A stretch of 64,000 nucleotides of DNA. Origin: Vibrio ulleungensis. Its GTDB lineage: Bacteria > Pseudomonadota > Gammaproteobacteria > Enterobacterales > Vibrionaceae. The translations under genes were made by a program, and so were the position numbers. The notes beneath the pieces are model-generated. The model saw only the letters and a list, made by a program, of their open reading frames with translations. It did not search any database and was not told the DNA's origin. The stretch spans positions 124,001-188,000 of the forward strand of contig NZ_JAFEUM010000002.1 in assembly GCF_016900875.1 (NCBI RefSeq). Direction: 5' to 3'. This document shows, one piece after another, positions 46,289-55,334 of the stretch (its first letter is position 1; each line of letters starts with the position of its first letter).

Positions 46289-47689
46289 ATGACTTACGCG
46301 CCTGTTAAAGACGTGCTTGGTGGTAAGCTAGCTATCGACAGTGAAGTTACTGTTAAAGGCTGGATCCGCTCACGTCGTGATTCCAAAGCTGGAATCTCAT
46401 TTCTTGCCATTTACGACGGCTCATGTTTCGACCCGATTCAGGCCGTGGTCCCAAACAATTTAAGCAATTACGAGCAAGAAGTACTTAAGCTGACCACCGG
46501 CTGCTCTGTGGAAGTGACCGGTACCATTGTCGAGTCTCCAGCTAAAGGTCAGGATTTTGAGCTCGCCGCAACCGCTGTAAAAGTGGTTGGATGGGTTGAA
46601 GACGCCGAAACCTACCCTATGGCAAAAACACGTCACTCTATCGAGTACTTACGTGAAGTCGCTCACTTGCGCCCTCGTACTAACGTCATTGGTGCGGTTG
46701 CCCGCGTCCGTAACTGTTTGTCGCAGGCGATTCATCGTTTTTACCATGAGCAAGGCTACTTCTGGGTCTCTGCCCCACTGATCACAGCGTCAGATGCTGA
46801 AGGTGCAGGAGAGATGTTCCGCGTATCAACGCTGGATATGGCTAACCTACCGCTGACTGATAAAGGCGACGTCGATTACAACGAAGACTTCTTCGGAAAA
46901 GAAACGTTCCTAACGGTATCAGGTCAGCTAAATGCTGAAGCCTATGCCTGTGCACTAACCAAAGTGTACACCTTTGGACCTACATTCCGCGCAGAGAACT
47001 CAAATACCAGTCGTCACCTAGCTGAATTCTGGATGGTTGAACCTGAGCTCGCTTTCGCTGACTTAGATGATGTTGCCAAACTGGCAGAAGACATGCTGAA
47101 GTACGTATTTAAAGCCGCACTCGATGAATGTCGTGACGATCTTGAGTTTTTTGCTCAACGCATCGAAAAGCAAGCCATCACACGTCTAGAGCAATTTGTT
47201 TCTTCGGATTTCGCGCAAGTTGATTATACCGACGCGATTCAAATCCTTCTCGATTCGGGTAAGACATTTGAATTCCCTGTTGAGTGGGGTATCGACATGT
47301 CTTCAGAGCACGAACGCTACCTCGCAGAAGAGCACTTTAAAGCACCTGTCATCGTGAAAAACTACCCGAAAGATATCAAGGCATTCTACATGCGCATGAA
47401 CGACGACGGTAAAACCGTTGCCGCGATGGATGTACTTGCACCAGGCATTGGTGAGATCATTGGTGGTTCACAACGTGAAGAGCGTTTAGATGTACTGGAT
47501 GCGCGTATGCGTTCTATGGACATCGATCCAGAGCACATGAGCTGGTACCGCGACTTACGTCGCTACGGTACTGTTCCTCACGGTGGCTTCGGTCTAGGAT
47601 TCGAGCGTTTGGTTTCTTACGTTACTGGTATGTCTAACATTCGTGATGTGATTCCTTTCCCACGTGCACCTCGTAGCGCGAACTTCTAA
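46289..47689 (+). CDS. asnS: Asparaginyl-tRNA synthetase
   Basis: AsnS charges tRNA-Asn. The 466 residues equal E. coli AsnS. The OB-fold begins [20 protein letters not shown]. Class II motifs are [21 protein letters not shown] (motif 2) and [16 protein letters not shown] (motif 3). ATG 46289 is chosen over an in-frame codon at 46202 because the N-terminus [17 protein letters not shown] aligns with known AsnS; GGAG lies 11 nt before it. The 208 bp upstream hold no recognised leader or T-box. A strong terminator follows. Confidence 0.97.
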   Translation: MTYAPVKDVLGGKLAIDSEVTVKGWIRSRRDSKAGISFLAIYDGSCFDPIQAVVPNNLSNYEQEVLKLTTGCSVEVTGTIVESPAKGQDFELAATAVKVVGWVEDAETYPMAKTRHSIEYLREVAHLRPRTNVIGAVARVRNCLSQAIHRFYHEQGYFWVSAPLITASDAEGAGEMFRVSTLDMANLPLTDKGDVDYNEDFFGKETFLTVSGQLNAEAYACALTKVYTFGPTFRAENSNTSRHLAEFWMVEPELAFADLDDVAKLAEDMLKYVFKAALDECRDDLEFFAQRIEKQAITRLEQFVSSDFAQVDYTDAIQILLDSGKTFEFPVEWGIDMSSEHERYLAEEHFKAPVIVKNYPKDIKAFYMRMNDDGKTVAAMDVLAPGIGEIIGGSQREERLDVLDARMRSMDIDPEHMSWYRDLRRYGTVPHGGFGLGFERLVSYVTGMSNIRDVIPFPRAPRSANF

Positions 47690-47749
47690 TCAGTTAAATA
47701 ACCAAATGATTGGCATTTTCACTTAACAAACATGTCAAAATAAGGTTTT

Positions 47750-47780
47750 AAAAGCCAACTCATATCGAGTTGGCTTTTTT
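47750..47780 (+). terminator. Terminator of asnS
   Basis: An 11-bp stem AAAGCCAACTC/GAGTTGGCTTT with a 5-nt loop is followed by T residues. Confidence 0.9.
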
Positions 47781-47881
47781 GTATAACTTTTATAGAAATA
47801 GGCAATGGTTTGCTATTGTTTCATGCTGTGCAAAAAGGTATAAAGAAAGTAGTTCATTTCACACAACAGGGAATTATTACA

Positions 47882-49072
47882 ATGTTTGAAACCGTCGCGG
47901 CGGCCCCCGCCGATCCAATTCTGGGCCTGACTGAAGAGTTTAAAAAAGACGCTCGTGCTGAAAAAATCAACCTTGGGGTTGGTATCTACAAAAATGAGCA
48001 AGGTGAAACTCCAGTCTTAACCACGGTTAAAAAAGCGGAAGCTGTCTTGTTAGACAGCGAAAAAACCAAATCTTACCTTACGATCGAGGGCACTGCAGCT
48101 TACGGACTTGCGGTTCAAAAATTGCTGTTCGGCGCAGAATCAAACATTGTAACTGAAACACGTGCTAAAACAGCTCAAGCCCCTGGTGGCACAGGAGCGT
48201 TACGTGTAGCCGGTGAGTTTATCAAGCGTCAATTGGGTGCTCCACGCATCTGGATCAGCAATCCAACCTGGGCTAACCACAACGGTGTGTTCACTGCTGC
48301 TGGTCTTGAGACCAAACAATACGGCTATTACAACGCTGAAACGAAAGACAAAAATTTCGATGCGATGGTCAGCGATCTTCAATCTGCTGAGAAAGGCGAC
48401 ATTGTTTTGTTACACGGCTGCTGCCACAACCCAACGGGTATTGATCCAACAGAAGCAGAATGGCAAACACTTGCAGACTTAGTTGCTGAAAAACAACTTA
48501 TTCCCCTATTCGACTTTGCTTACCAAGGGTTTGCAAAGGGTGTAGAAGACGATGCTAAAGGTCTTCGCATTTTTGCACAAAAATGTGACGAGTTATTGGT
48601 TGCGAGTTCTTTCTCTAAAAACTTTGGTTTGTACAACGAGCGTGTTGGCGCCTTTACTTTGGTAGCGAAAGACAATGCCGTTGCGACTACTGCGTTTTCA
48701 CAAGTCAAAGCTATCATTCGCTCGATTTACTCTAACCCACCAGCACACGGCGCGGCAGTAGTGACACATATCTTAAACGATGACGCACTACGCTCTGAAT
48801 GGGAACAAGAAGTCGCAGAAATGCGCGATCGAATTCAAGAGATGCGTACCCTGTTTGTTGAAACACTAAAACAAGAAGGTGTAGAGGCTGACTTTAGCTT
48901 CATCGAACGACAAAATGGTATGTTTTCTTTTTCTGGCCTAAGTAAAGAACAAGTTGAACGCCTCAAAACAGAATTTGGCATTTACATTGTTGGCTCTGGC
49001 CGTATTAGTGTAGCCGGTATGACCAAGTCAAACATGGGACCATTGTGCAAAGGCATTGCTGCTGTACTTTAG
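47882..49072 (+). CDS. aspC: Aspartate (aromatic) aminotransferase
   Basis: This PLP enzyme transfers the amino group between aspartate or aromatic amino acids and 2-oxoglutarate. The 396 residues match E. coli AspC, including [15 protein letters not shown] [27 protein letters not shown], the PLP lysine in [16 protein letters not shown] and the C-terminal [12 protein letters not shown] 47882 has AGGGA upstream; the frame opens earlier at 47810 but without support. In E. coli asnS and aspC are close neighbours too. No TyrR box is visible upstream. Confidence 0.95.
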   Translation: MFETVAAAPADPILGLTEEFKKDARAEKINLGVGIYKNEQGETPVLTTVKKAEAVLLDSEKTKSYLTIEGTAAYGLAVQKLLFGAESNIVTETRAKTAQAPGGTGALRVAGEFIKRQLGAPRIWISNPTWANHNGVFTAAGLETKQYGYYNAETKDKNFDAMVSDLQSAEKGDIVLLHGCCHNPTGIDPTEAEWQTLADLVAEKQLIPLFDFAYQGFAKGVEDDAKGLRIFAQKCDELLVASSFSKNFGLYNERVGAFTLVAKDNAVATTAFSQVKAIIRSIYSNPPAHGAAVVTHILNDDALRSEWEQEVAEMRDRIQEMRTLFVETLKQEGVEADFSFIERQNGMFSFSGLSKEQVERLKTEFGIYIVGSGRISVAGMTKSNMGPLCKGIAAVL

Positions 49073-49094
49073 TTCTGTATAAAGCTGAAAACAC

Positions 49095-49122
49095 AAAAAG
49101 GATCCCAAGGGATCCTTTTTTT
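49095..49122 (+). terminator. Terminator of aspC
   Basis: An AAAAGGATCCC/GGGATCCTTTT stem with a minimal loop is followed by T residues. The left A-run may also serve the convergent barrel gene. Confidence 0.87.
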
Positions 49123-49160
49123 ATTGCTGTCATAAATGACTTATTCAGGTGTTAACGAAC

Positions 49161-49805
49161 TTAGAAGCGAAACTTCGCCGTAATGCCAAAGTGATTAATA
49201 TCACTGCGGGAAGCGACAATGTATTTCCCGTAACCACCAAAACTAAAGTGAGAATTAAAGTAATAGTCACCGGCTAACTCAAAGGATGTTTCGTTTGATA
49301 GTTTTGAATCCATATACTCAACAACGAAACGACCTTCAAACGAGTCAGTAAAGCCGTGATAGGCACCAATATTGATCGCTGAGGTGAAGTTAGCTTCGCT
49401 TAGAACTTCGTCAACATTGTCGTAATTAGATTCTACCCAAGCATAGCCTAGCCGACCTTGTACAACAATATCGGTGCTTTCTTCAACTAACATGCGGTAG
49501 CCAATCATGCCGGTTAAGTAATCTGCCCGTGCATCTGACTCGTCATTGTTAGTAAAACGCCCTTTATAATTAACGCCAACTAACCAAGACTCGTTAAGCA
49601 TCAGTTGGCCATTGAGGCTACTCACTGAGACTTTTGAATTAGGCAAATCATCTGGATTGATCTCTCCGCCACCGAGTGAGACTTGAAAAAAGTTATAATT
49701 GACAGGTGTTTGATATTCTCGATAACCGCTCGAAATCACATCCGCTGCTAAAGCGGGTAACGGTAAAAGACATACTAAAAATAAACGTGTTGCTTTGATA
49801 TCCAT
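49161..49805 (-). CDS. Outer-membrane beta-barrel protein (214 aa)
   Basis: A signal peptide (MDIKATRLFLVCLLPLPALA-ADV) is followed by alternating strands such as WLVGVNYKGRF, YLTGMIGYRMLVEE and TSFELAGDYYFNSHFSFGG. The protein ends in phenylalanine (AKFRF). The size fits an eight- to ten-stranded barrel. It follows the TRAP response regulator on the same strand with no clear terminator between, so it may be part of that transcript. The function is unknown. A link to TRAP-substrate entry is speculative. Confidence 0.72.
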   Translation of the reverse strand: MDIKATRLFLVCLLPLPALAADVISSGYREYQTPVNYNFFQVSLGGGEINPDDLPNSKVSVSSLNGQLMLNESWLVGVNYKGRFTNNDESDARADYLTGMIGYRMLVEESTDIVVQGRLGYAWVESNYDNVDEVLSEANFTSAINIGAYHGFTDSFEGRFVVEYMDSKLSNETSFELAGDYYFNSHFSFGGYGKYIVASRSDINHFGITAKFRF

Positions 49806-49904
49806 CCTACTTCACTTTGTTTTACATCCTAGCTGTTTGCACGAATTGTATCAGAACATCCTACACATATCTCGACACAGCTTCAGAAAAACGAGTTTAG
49901 TTGG

Positions 49905-50540
49905 TTATAACATTCCTCTCTCAAGCGCATACTTTGCCAAGCCAGCTGCGGTTTGTATTTTTAGTTTGTGCTTTATATTTTGTCGGTGCGTCTCAACTGT
50001 ACGGACGCTTATATCTAAATTTGTGGCAATTCGTTTGTTGCTTTCGCCTTGTGCAATCAGTTTTAACACCGATTCTTCACGTCGACTCAACGGGTTTGGC
50101 TCGGTAGATTCGGATTTTCGAGGCGGCTCTGAAAAAAGTGTTTCCGTCACTTTCTTGCAGAAATACGTACCACCGCTATACACCGTTTTAATGGCTTGCA
50201 CTAATTTGTCAGAGGATATCTCTTTTAACAAATACCCCATCGCACCAGCTTGCATGGCTTGCATGATGTACTCTTTATCCTCATGCATGGTTAACATTAG
50301 AATTTTCAGGTTTGGATGACGCGATTTAAGTTCTGTCGTTGCCTCTACACCGTTCATTAGTGGCATGTTGATGTCCATAAGCACCACATCCGGTGTCACA
50401 TCTTCAATGACCTCAATGGCCTGTACGCCATTTGACGCAAGACCGACGACTTCGAATGAGGCTTCCATGTCCAATCTTAGCTTAAAGCCATCTTGAACAA
50501 CCTGATGGTCATCCACAATTACGATACGAATTTTTTGCAT
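49905..50540 (-). CDS. NarL/LuxR-family response regulator
   Basis: The 211-residue protein has a receiver domain with D10, D11, phospho-acceptor D56 (VVLMDINMP) and conserved K near 107. A C-terminal LuxR-type HTH follows: LSRREESVLKLIAQGESNKR, then LDISVRTVETHRQNIKHKL. It is 9 bp downstream of the sensor kinase and belongs to the same run as dctPQM, so it most likely controls that transporter. The three TACGTA repeats upstream of dctP are candidate targets. Confidence 0.93.
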   Translation of the reverse strand: MQKIRIVIVDDHQVVQDGFKLRLDMEASFEVVGLASNGVQAIEVIEDVTPDVVLMDINMPLMNGVEATTELKSRHPNLKILMLTMHEDKEYIMQAMQAGAMGYLLKEISSDKLVQAIKTVYSGGTYFCKKVTETLFSEPPRKSESTEPNPLSRREESVLKLIAQGESNKRIATNLDISVRTVETHRQNIKHKLKIQTAAGLAKYALERGML

Positions 50541-50549
50541 TGCTCTTAC

Positions 50550-51899
50550 CTATCCTACATCAAGCAAAATTGAGATCTCTGTACCTGCGCCTTTTGCACT
50601 GTCTATGTCAAAGCTGCCACCGACAAACTCAACGCGCTCACGCATATTACGCAGCCCTATACCATCATTTCCTTTTAAGCTACTACGATCAAAACCAATA
50701 CCATTATCACGCACAATCACTTGGTAACTCTCTCCAAGCTGTTGGAAAAGAAACTCTACTCGAGATGCTTTTGCATGTTTGTCGATGTTAGTCAGTGCTT
50801 CTTGAATCACTCGGTATAGCATAGTTGCTTTTTCTGGCGCTGGTTGAGTGATGTCGTCACTCAAAACACGGCTAACATCGATGTTTGAGTGCGAAATAAA
50901 GTCGTCTAAAAGTGAATTGATTGCGGCCAAAAAACCTATGTCATCGAGTGCAGATGGACGCATCGCATGAGAGATATCTCTTACTTCTTTTATAGCTGAT
51001 AATATTCCATTACGGCTGCCTTGAAGATGTTTAACCTGCTCGGAGTCTCCGCTGTCTTTTACTCGGGTCATCGCGAGATCTAAATGGCATATAGACGATA
51101 CCAGCATTTGGTTCACGCCATCATGTAATTCTCGAGACAAATGCTTTTTCTCATCCTCTTGTAACATTACCGTCTTGTGAGCAAGCTCTTTTAAGTTCGA
51201 ATCCGCTAGGCGATGCTCTCGAACGTTAATAACCAAAGTCACTAGGACAATCAGCACCACGGAAATGACAAAAATGGAGGTGAGGGAAAAAAAGGTGTTA
51301 TTGACGTTACTTTGAACCGAGCGTTGCATATTGGCGACGTCGGTAACGATGTCTTCGATATAAATCCCCGTGCCTATCATCCAATCCCAGCGGTCTAACC
51401 AAACCGCGTAGCTCATTTTAGCCGCTACTTTTCCTGTAGATGGCCGTTGCCAGTCATAATTATGATACCCCCCACCATTTTGAGCCGCGTGCAACAGTGA
51501 ACCAATAATTGAGTCGCCATATTGGTCTTTAAGATGCAGTAGGTTTCTGCCCTCTAACTCGAGGGAGATCGGATGAACGAGGTTAAAACCGTGTTGGTCA
51601 TACACGAAAAAGTAACCATCATCACTATAACGAAGGTTACGCAGTATTTTTTTGACCTCTTGCTGCGCAATATGGTCTGGAATGGCTTCATCAGAGATGA
51701 TGTGCGAAATAGCGGCAAGGGCAATATCGGCGCTGTCCAATAGAGCCTGTTCTCGTGACTCTAACATTTTGGTTTCAAACAGCGATATTTCATTTTCACC
51801 CAATTGCTTCATTTGAAACACACTGATCCAAACTACGCTTACAAATACTATGCACAGTGGGACAATGGTCAATAGAAACAATTTGGTTTTTAACGGCAT
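50550..51899 (-). CDS. Sensor histidine kinase with periplasmic Cache domain (TRAP-linked)
   Basis: The 449 residues begin with a membrane helix (about 5-27). A periplasmic single-Cache domain (about 30-200) follows, with DGYFFVYDQHGFNLVHPIS and WDWMIGTGIYIEDI, then a second membrane helix (about 207-228). The HisKA_3 dimerisation and phosphorylation region has KKHLSRELHDGVNQML (histidine about 255), and the HATPase end has DNGIGFD and GIGLRNMRERVEFVGG. Cache domains commonly sense small carboxylates, consistent with the neighbouring TRAP genes. Its SD is part of an inverted repeat. Confidence 0.93.
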   Translation of the reverse strand: MPLKTKLFLLTIVPLCIVFVSVVWISVFQMKQLGENEISLFETKMLESREQALLDSADIALAAISHIISDEAIPDHIAQQEVKKILRNLRYSDDGYFFVYDQHGFNLVHPISLELEGRNLLHLKDQYGDSIIGSLLHAAQNGGGYHNYDWQRPSTGKVAAKMSYAVWLDRWDWMIGTGIYIEDIVTDVANMQRSVQSNVNNTFFSLTSIFVISVVLIVLVTLVINVREHRLADSNLKELAHKTVMLQEDEKKHLSRELHDGVNQMLVSSICHLDLAMTRVKDSGDSEQVKHLQGSRNGILSAIKEVRDISHAMRPSALDDIGFLAAINSLLDDFISHSNIDVSRVLSDDITQPAPEKATMLYRVIQEALTNIDKHAKASRVEFLFQQLGESYQVIVRDNGIGFDRSSLKGNDGIGLRNMRERVEFVGGSFDIDSAKGAGTEISILLDVG

Positions 51900-51963
51900 G
51901 GACTCTCCAAATCATATAACGGCCTAAAACAGCAGGCTCTATTCATAGACTAAGAGAGTCCAT
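51898..51963 (-). promoter_or_regulatory. SD-pairing leader hairpin of the sensor kinase
   Basis: On the minus strand, upstream ATGGACTCTC (51963-51954) is the exact complement of GAGAGTCCAT (51907-51898), which contains the SD GGAGAG and the first bases of the kinase start codon. The 46-nt loop has an inner GCCT/AGGC stem. A seven-codon frame (MMDSLSL) lies in 51943-51966 but has no SD. Translation of the kinase would be reduced when the stem forms. Confidence 0.6.
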
Positions 51964-52002
51964 CATGGGTTGCGAATGTGTAAGTGATTTGTAAGAACTA
52001 AA

Positions 52003-53286
52003 TCACATACCGTAAAACCCTGGGAACACCAATAGTGTTAGTAAAACAACAATTTGTATAGCAATAAATGGCATAACACCGCGGTAAATATCCCTTGTGG
52101 TCACCCCATCTGGTGCCACGCCTTTTAGATAAAACAAGCTAAATCCAAAGGGTGGTGTTAAGAACGAGGTTTGAAGGTTCATCGCGACTAGAATCGCGAA
52201 CCACGCCATGTTTATCCCCATAAGCTCAGCTACGGGAGCCACGATCGGTACGATAATAAAGCAAATCTCCACAAAATCGATAAAGAAGCCAAGTAATAGA
52301 ATCACCAGCATGGTCACGATCAAAAAGCCCCATTTCTCACCCGGTATTGCTAACATCCACTCTTCAACGAGATAGTCGCCGCCGGTATAGGTGAAGGCCA
52401 TTGAGAATGCTGTAGCACCCAACAGGATAGCAAACACCATCGCAGTAACTTTTACAGTCTCTTTCGACGCTTCATATAGCATACCCCAGCTAAACTGTCG
52501 GTATAGCAGTGCTAATATGATCGCACCTGCTCCGCCTAAAGCTGACGATTCAGTCGGTGTTGCCACACCCGCGAAAATAGAGCCCAGTACAATAATAATC
52601 AGTGCAAGTGGCGGTATAATGGCTTTAAGCGCGTTAAACACTTCCGTTTTTCTGTCAATATTTTCTTCTGACAAAATTGGTTGCGCCGCTTCAGGATTTA
52701 GTTTTGCGTAGATTAAGATATACACAATATAGGCGCCAACAAGAACCAACCCTGGCCATATTGCCGCTTGAAACAGGTCACCAACGGGTACGCCTAATAC
52801 ATCACCCAATAAAATGAGTACAATCGATGGCGGAATAATTTGGCCTAATGTGCCAGAGGCACAGATGGTTCCACAGGCAAGACCTTTGTCGTAATTGTAT
52901 TTCAGCATAACTGGCAACGATATAAGACCCATTGCCACCACAGAGGCTCCAACTACACCTGTAGACGCTGCCAGCAAAGCACCGACCAATACGGTTGATA
53001 TTGCAAGGCCACCTCGTACTCCACCAAACAAACGCCCCATAGATTCAAGTAGTTGCTCTGCTAGCCTGGTCTTTTGCAGAACCAACCCCATAAACACAAA
53101 TAGCGGGACAGCCATTAACACCGTGTTTTGCATGATCGACTCAATTCGATAAGGCATAAAGGCGAACATATCAAAGCCCTCAGCCCACACACCAAATATG
53201 AGTGCGATACCGCCAAACGTAAACGCCACGGGAAAGCCCAACAAGAGAGCAAACAGCGCGACAAAAAACATCACAATTCCAATCAC
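52003..53286 (-). CDS. dctM: TRAP transporter large permease (DctM)
   Basis: The 427-residue protein has about twelve hydrophobic helices and the DctM signatures: the N-terminal ALLLGFPVAFTFGG, VPLFVFMGLVLQKT, and the C-terminal MNLQTSFLTPPFGFSLFYLKG. It drives uptake using an ion gradient, with the small permease DctQ and the binding protein DctP. It lies 17 bp after dctQ on the same strand, followed by the sensor kinase after 103 bp. Confidence 0.93.
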   Translation of the reverse strand: MIGIVMFFVALFALLLGFPVAFTFGGIALIFGVWAEGFDMFAFMPYRIESIMQNTVLMAVPLFVFMGLVLQKTRLAEQLLESMGRLFGGVRGGLAISTVLVGALLAASTGVVGASVVAMGLISLPVMLKYNYDKGLACGTICASGTLGQIIPPSIVLILLGDVLGVPVGDLFQAAIWPGLVLVGAYIVYILIYAKLNPEAAQPILSEENIDRKTEVFNALKAIIPPLALIIIVLGSIFAGVATPTESSALGGAGAIILALLYRQFSWGMLYEASKETVKVTAMVFAILLGATAFSMAFTYTGGDYLVEEWMLAIPGEKWGFLIVTMLVILLLGFFIDFVEICFIIVPIVAPVAELMGINMAWFAILVAMNLQTSFLTPPFGFSLFYLKGVAPDGVTTRDIYRGVMPFIAIQIVVLLTLLVFPGFYGM

Positions 53287-53303
53287 AACGAACTCCGTTT
53301 GCG

Positions 53304-53837
53304 TTATTTGATAGAGGTAGATGGAGAGAGTATTTTATTCAGTGAGTGCAATAACATGCCTATTCCACTTACTGCCATAAAAAAGAAAGATAAAGGTATC
53401 ATCGCTTTTATGATCCAACGATGAGATAGGCCACCTGGATCGCCAGATGTTTCACCTAATAAATAGGACTCTTGAGCAAAGCTAACGCCATACCACGTGA
53501 CGAGTAAACAAAAAGGTAAAAGGAAAAACAGCACACCCAGCAGGTCTATCCATGCTTGTACTTTTCGGCTTAGTTTTTCGTATAAGATATCAACTCTGAC
53601 ATGGCCACCTGCTTTTAGTGCGTAAGGAACACCAAGTAAAAATACAGCTGAAAATAAATGCCATTCCATTTCTTGAAACGCTATCGACACATCGTTAAAG
53701 GCGTAACGCATGACAACGTCATAGACTACGTTTGCTACCAATAACAAAAACAGTGTCGCGGATATCACGCCAAGTAGGTCGCTGAGTTTGTTGATCGCTC
53801 TTTCAAGGGTTTGTAGACTTCTCACAATACATTCCAC
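53304..53837 (-). CDS. dctQ: TRAP transporter small permease (DctQ)
   Basis: The protein has 177 residues and four hydrophobic helices, with the family block DVVMRYAFNDVSIAFQEMEWH (about 45-65) and FLLGVPYALKAGGHVRVDIL. The start is GTG 53837; an alternative GTG at 53825 has GGA at better spacing, so the first four residues are uncertain. The 42 bp separating it from dctP contain a strong hairpin. Confidence 0.9.
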   Translation of the reverse strand: MECIVRSLQTLERAINKLSDLLGVISATLFLLLVANVVYDVVMRYAFNDVSIAFQEMEWHLFSAVFLLGVPYALKAGGHVRVDILYEKLSRKVQAWIDLLGVLFFLLPFCLLVTWYGVSFAQESYLLGETSGDPGGLSHRWIIKAMIPLSFFFMAVSGIGMLLHSLNKILSPSTSIK

Positions 53838-53843
53838 TTTAAG

Positions 53844-53862
53844 TTGGGGGCAAAGCCCCCAA
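53844..53862 (-). promoter_or_regulatory. Strong intercistronic hairpin between dctP and dctQ
   Basis: An 8-bp perfect stem TTGGGGGC/GCCCCCAA with a 3-nt loop lies between the two genes and has no T-run. Such hairpins usually protect or terminate upstream binding-protein mRNA so that DctP is made in excess over the permease. Confidence 0.75.
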
Positions 53863-53879
53863 TAATTAACAGAGGTAGA

Positions 53880-54959
53880 TTATTTCGCTTGGCTGTTTAG
53901 GTAAGCGCGATGAGAAATATCTGTCCACGAACGTACTTGCTCTAAGTAAGCCGCTTGAGACATTTGAATCTCTTTGGCTAAAGCATCTTTTGCAGCATGC
54001 TCAGCAAGTAGTTTGTCGTTAGAAGCTCTAAATGCTGCCATAACTTCTGGTGGGAAATCTTTAACTTGTACGTCTGGGTATTCACTCTTCATACTTGCCC
54101 AGTTTTTACCACTTTCGTGAGTTGCGTGGATGTACATGTCGTACGCAGCCGTTCTCATTGCTATGCGTAAAATCTCTTGTAGATCTTCTGGCAAGCTATC
54201 GAATTTACGCTTGTTTACGAGGAACTGAAGCTCAGATCCTGGCTCATGCCACCCTGTGTAGTAGTATGGGGCAATTTTGTGGAAGCCCATACGCAAGTCA
54301 AGTGATGGACCTACCCACTCTAGAGCATCGATAGTGCGACGTTCCAGTGAGGTGTACAATTCGCCAGAAGCAATGTTTGTAGGTTTCGCACCAAGATCCG
54401 CTAGGATTTCACCAGCAAACCCAGGAATACGCATTTTAAGTCCCTGCAAATCATCAACGCTGTTGATTTCTTTTTGGAACCACCCACCCATTTGGATATC
54501 ACTGTTACCGCCAGGGAAAGACATCACGTTATGTGGCGTATACACTTGTTCCATCAACTCCATACCACCACCGTGGTAGAACCAAGCGTATTGCTCTGCT
54601 GGAGTCATCCCGAAAGGCATTGCTGTAAAGTAGAGCGTATTCGGCACTTTACCTTTCCAGTAATACGATGCTGAGTGTCCCATGTCATATTGACCCGATT
54701 TAACCATATCAAACACACCGAGTGGCGCTTTATGTTTGTTGGATGAATCGATACGAATTTGTAGGCGTCCATTTGACATCTTTTCGGCCATTTCAGCCAT
54801 GTTCTTAGTCGCATCACCAAATATTGGGAAGTTAGGTCCCCAAGTCTCGGCAAGCTTAAGACGATATACCTTGTCTGCTGCAGTGGCGCTAAAGGCGATT
54901 GCTCCTAACGCCAAAGAGAGGGTTGATGTTTTTATCAGTGTTTTAATCAGACCACTCAT
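53880..54959 (-). CDS. dctP: TRAP transporter substrate-binding protein, TakP-like
   Basis: The product is 359 residues from ATG 54959 (AAGGAAGAG upstream; an in-frame ATG at 54995 has none). A signal peptide ends near AFSATA-ADK. The DctP family core is seen in LQGLKMRIPGFAGEIL, EWVGPSLDLRMGFHKIAPYY and GWHEPGSELQFLVNKRK. The last blocks resemble TakP, the 2-oxo-acid binding protein, more than the C4-dicarboxylate DctP, so pyruvate or another 2-oxo acid is the likely cargo. It acts in the periplasm and hands substrate to DctQM. Confidence 0.88.
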   Translation of the reverse strand: MSGLIKTLIKTSTLSLALGAIAFSATAADKVYRLKLAETWGPNFPIFGDATKNMAEMAEKMSNGRLQIRIDSSNKHKAPLGVFDMVKSGQYDMGHSASYYWKGKVPNTLYFTAMPFGMTPAEQYAWFYHGGGMELMEQVYTPHNVMSFPGGNSDIQMGGWFQKEINSVDDLQGLKMRIPGFAGEILADLGAKPTNIASGELYTSLERRTIDALEWVGPSLDLRMGFHKIAPYYYTGWHEPGSELQFLVNKRKFDSLPEDLQEILRIAMRTAAYDMYIHATHESGKNWASMKSEYPDVQVKDFPPEVMAAFRASNDKLLAEHAAKDALAKEIQMSQAAYLEQVRSWTDISHRAYLNSQAK

Positions 54960-55073
54960 GATCTCTTCCTTGTTGTTGTGTAAACGCCTTAACATTGGCG
55001 CTTACTGGTCAAAAGGAAAATACCGAGTGTTACCGATCATAAACGGCGAGATGTAACATCATAAGACCTATGT

Positions 55074-55091
55074 AGTACGTAGTACTACGTA
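55074..55091 (-). promoter_or_regulatory. Candidate regulator site A: TACGTAGTACTACGTA palindrome
   Basis: A perfect 16-bp palindrome (55076-55091) contains two TACGTA cores. It is located upstream of a potential -10 of dctP, at a position typical for an activator. The linked NarL-type regulator is the obvious candidate binder, but this is inference. Confidence 0.5.
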
Positions 55092-55170
55092 ATAGATATT
55101 TTGAGCTCAACCTACATATGTCTAACAAACAATAACTTAAATAACATTGATGTTAACAATTATTCTAAGT

Positions 55171-55185
55171 AACTACGTAGGTAGT
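55171..55185 (-). promoter_or_regulatory. Candidate regulator site B: ACTACGTAGGTAGT
   Basis: The 8-bp palindrome CTACGTAG (55173-55180) repeats the TACGTA core of site A about 90 bp further upstream of dctP. Confidence 0.42.
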
Positions 55186-55287
55186 CACATCGGCGAAAGA
55201 TTACAGAAATGTGAAGCTAGGCGCAATAATCAGTTACAAACGATTAACATAGAGAGCTCTGGTGTCGCGGTCGACGTCAATAAGGCG

Positions 55288-55311
55288 AAAAAAAACCGAG
55301 CAATGCTCGGC
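55288..55311 (-). terminator. Terminator of the winged-helix gene (minus strand)
   Basis: A CCGAGCA/TGCTCGG stem is followed on the minus strand by eight T. It separates this gene from the dctP promoter. Confidence 0.87.
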
Positions 55312-55334
55312 TCTTTAAACACAGTGTTCAGTGA

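Larger units (their letters stand above)
54960..55334 (-). other. dctP promoter region (375 bp, no gene)
   Basis: The stretch holds the dctP promoter and the terminator of the next minus-strand gene. A minus-strand TATGAT (55063-55058) could be a -10 element without a good -35. That suits an activator-dependent promoter, with TACGTA repeats starting about 13 bp upstream of it. I see no sigma-54 GG-N10-GC element by eye. Confidence 0.45.

Noticed and set aside
47781..47881. TyrR box upstream of aspC
   Set aside because: I looked for TGTAAA-N6-TTTACA and found no convincing match.
49795..50319. 174-aa plus-strand ORF over the response regulator
   Set aside because: It lies antisense to a clear NarL-family regulator and has no homology-like features.
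54960..55334. Sigma-54 promoter for the TRAP operon
   Set aside because: No TGGCAC-N5-TTGCA-like element was seen, and the linked regulator is NarL-type, not NtrC-type.
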